DNA of 6,875 bases from Thermoplasmata archaeon (GTDB lineage Archaea; Thermoplasmatota; Thermoplasmata; Thermoplasmatales; Thermoplasmataceae), in assembly GCA_021792045.1 (NCBI GenBank), contig JAJYVJ010000088.1, forward strand, positions 1 to 6,875, given 5' to 3'. The translations under genes and the position numbers were made by a program. Every line of letters begins with the position of its first letter. The first letter of the stretch is position 1. A model generated the notes under the pieces. That model searched no databases. It was not told the origin of the DNA and was given only the letters and a program-made list of their open reading frames with translations. Of this stretch, positions 5,835 to 6,875 are shown piece after piece.

Positions 5835-6536
5835 TCAATATCCATCAGGAAGCATGGAACTGAACCCTGCGTCAACTTCCAGAATTTGTCCGGTTAAAAT
5901 ATCATTGTCCATAAACATGCCAACAGCTTCAGAAACGTTGATCGCTCCGTGCCTTCCCTTTCTCCCAAGATGATCCTCACCAGCACCTTCTCCGCAGTTT
6001 TCCTTTGCCATAAATCCAGGAGAGATGGCATTTACTCTTATCCTCCGAGGTATAAGCTCATTTGCTAGTAATCTCACCATGTAGTCTACTGCCCCTTTCC
6101 CGGCCGCATAACCTATGTTGCTGTTAAAATAAACATTTCTTGCAGCGGAAATCACCACAATTGAACCTCCTCTCTCCGAGAACAGAGATAATGACGCCTC
6201 TACTGCGTTGTAAAATGTGACAGCATTGTTGGTAAGAGCAGAATTGAAGTATTCCGGCTTTATTTCCTCTGTTTTAGTTTTTCCAAAATAACCTCCTGCA
6301 AGGTGTACCAATCCATCAAGCTCTCCCAGGTGATCAACTATTTCGCTGAACGTTCTTCTGGTATCTTCAAAATTCGATAAATCACACTTTCCATAAATAG
6401 TTCCGAGATTCTTCGCAACATTTGCGCCAGCATCACCTCGGGATACAATGCCAAGTTCGTGGTTTTTTGATTTAAGGAATCTGGATACATTGCAACCCAT
6501 CCCATTTCCGACACCTGATATGATTATTCTAGACAT
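5835..6536 (-). CDS. Short-chain dehydrogenase/reductase (SDR)
   Basis: Classical SDR oxidoreductase of 233 residues, slightly short of the usual 250. The NAD(P)-binding motif SGVGNGMG (7-14) matches TGxxxGxG; Arg33 at the end of the second strand (VSRG) suggests NADP(H) preference; Asp52 in CDLSN contacts adenine; HLAGG (78-82) replaces the NNAG motif. The catalytic tetrad is complete: Asn103 or 104 (LTNN), Ser130 (VVISAA), Tyr143 and Lys147 (YAAGK). RIRVNAISPGF (165-175) and LTGQILEVDAGFSS (214-227) are the standard C-terminal motifs; the substrate loop between them is compact. It should interconvert a hydroxyl and a keto group, plausibly on the 3-hydroxyacyl-CoA or hydroxy-acid used by the neighbouring CoA enzymes, but FabG-type or sugar substrates cannot be excluded. 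The ATG at 6536 follows a TATA box by about 31 bp. The thiolase-like gene starts 38 bp downstream. Confidence 0.9.
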   Translation of the reverse strand: MSRIIISGVGNGMGCNVSRFLKSKNHELGIVSRGDAGANVAKNLGTIYGKCDLSNFEDTRRTFSEIVDHLGELDGLVHLAGGYFGKTKTEEIKPEYFNSALTNNAVTFYNAVEASLSLFSERGGSIVVISAARNVYFNSNIGYAAGKGAVDYMVRLLANELIPRRIRVNAISPGFMAKENCGEGAGEDHLGRKGRHGAINVSEAVGMFMDNDILTGQILEVDAGFSSMLPDGY

Positions 6537-6540
6537 AATG

Positions 6541-6560
6541 CTGGTATCCCATGATTCCAG
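6541..6560. promoter_or_regulatory. Interrupted palindrome at the SDR start, candidate operator
   Basis: CTGGTATC (6541-6548) and GATTCCAG (6553-6560) form an inverted repeat with seven of eight pairs matching and a 4-bp centre. It lies between the SDR TATA box (6564-6571) and the ATG (6536), over the predicted transcription start, the usual place for an archaeal repressor site. Confidence 0.45.
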
Positions 6561-6563
6561 CGG

Positions 6564-6571
6564 AATTTAAG
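6564..6571 (-). promoter_or_regulatory. TATA box of the SDR gene
   Basis: The minus strand reads CTTAAATT, centred about 31 bp before the ATG at 6536, so the mRNA would have a leader of only about 5 nt. It is preceded by CGTAATAC, an 8-mer also found at the transporter promoter. Confidence 0.5.
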
Positions 6572-6669
6572 TATTACGCTTCTCCTAGACCTCATGTTAT
6601 TGTGCTATACGGATTATCAAATTGAAACCCATAATTTTGTACAAACCGTCGTCAAAAGAACCACCGTCA

Positions 6670-6875
6670 TCAGGAGATCTTGCGTTCCCTCTGCTGTTGA
6701 TCCTCGGATCTCTGGTCATATGGATATGTTACATCTATCCTGCTGGTGCTGTTTATTTCACTCATCTGTTCCTCTGTAAGTCTCCAGCCAACAGACCCTA
6801 GGTTATCTTCGAGCTGTTTGACGTTCCTTGCCCCTATGATAGGTGCCGTCACGGCAGGATTTGAAATGACCCAGT
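6670..6875 (-). CDS. Aldo/keto reductase, C-terminal part (runs off the right edge)
   Basis: Only the last 68 codons are inside the window; the frame is open to the edge (WVISNPAVTAPIIGARN at the start of the visible part), so the gene begins outside. PAVTAPIIGARNVKQLEDNLGSVGWRLTEEQMSEI is the standard C-terminal block of the aldo/keto reductase TIM-barrel family: the final beta strand followed by the GARNxxQLxDN stretch, whose Arg, Gln and Asn bind the adenosine-2'-phosphate of NADPH. The visible codon at 6850-6852 is GTG coding valine within the domain, not a start. After the domain comes a short YPYDQ segment, common near the end of this family, and then an unusual charged tail rich in Gln, Arg and Glu before the TGA at 6670-6672. 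Substrate unknown; the gene is 133 bp upstream of the SDR gene, which has its own promoter. Confidence 0.85.
   Translation of the reverse strand, partial: WVISNPAVTAPIIGARNVKQLEDNLGSVGWRLTEEQMSEINSTSRIDVTYPYDQRSEDQQQRERKIS

Noticed and set aside
6636..6645. TTTGTACAAA palindrome between the SDR and aldo/keto reductase genes
   Set aside because: A 10-bp AT-rich palindrome not positioned at any promoter or terminator; not convincing.
6594..6779. A 61-codon plus-strand open frame overlapping the aldo/keto reductase end
   Set aside because: It overlaps a clear conserved domain on the other strand, and its translation shows no family features.

Overview
The window looks like a piece of a euryarchaeal genome, most likely a member of the Thermoplasmatales. 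This rests on three things seen in the sequence: AT-rich intergenic DNA with archaeal TATA boxes about 25 bp upstream of start codons (leaderless starts), a strong Shine-Dalgarno site reserved for an internal operon gene, and an acetyltransferase that closely resembles (from memory) the PaiA-like protein of Thermoplasma acidophilum. The lineage is an inference; no rRNA, tRNA, IS element or CRISPR array was seen.

Layout. Left third (1-1633), minus strand: a small class I SAM-dependent methyltransferase (40-666) and a PaiA-like GNAT acetyltransferase (883-1380), each with its own promoter and no obvious link to the rest. Middle (1634-4365): a 12-helix MFS metabolite/H+ symporter (minus) diverges from a class III (CaiB/BaiF) CoA-transferase (plus). 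Their 191-bp shared region is rich in possible control sites: a 12-bp palindrome at the transporter start, three ATTGCTG direct repeats before the CoA-transferase, and an orphan perfect Shine-Dalgarno sequence. Right (4367-6875), minus strand: an aldo/keto reductase running off the right edge, an SDR oxidoreductase, then a thiolase-fold protein translationally coupled to a tiny DUF35 zinc-ribbon/OB protein. The CoA-transferase and DUF35 stop codons face each other with one base between them.

Working model (inference): the transporter imports an organic acid, the CaiB-type enzyme moves CoA onto it, the SDR (and perhaps the aldo/keto reductase) performs a redox step on a hydroxy/keto group, and the thiolase-fold/DUF35 pair acts on the acyl-CoA. 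The most interesting point is that the thiolase-fold protein has Ser79 where thiolases carry the nucleophilic cysteine, and its only cysteine (Cys202) lies outside the active-site motifs, while the two catalytic-type histidines (His277, His327) remain. It is therefore unlikely to be an ordinary thiolase; a carbon-carbon lyase resembling the DUF35-dependent steroid aldolase Ltp2-ChsH2, or a non-catalytic partner, are better hypotheses.
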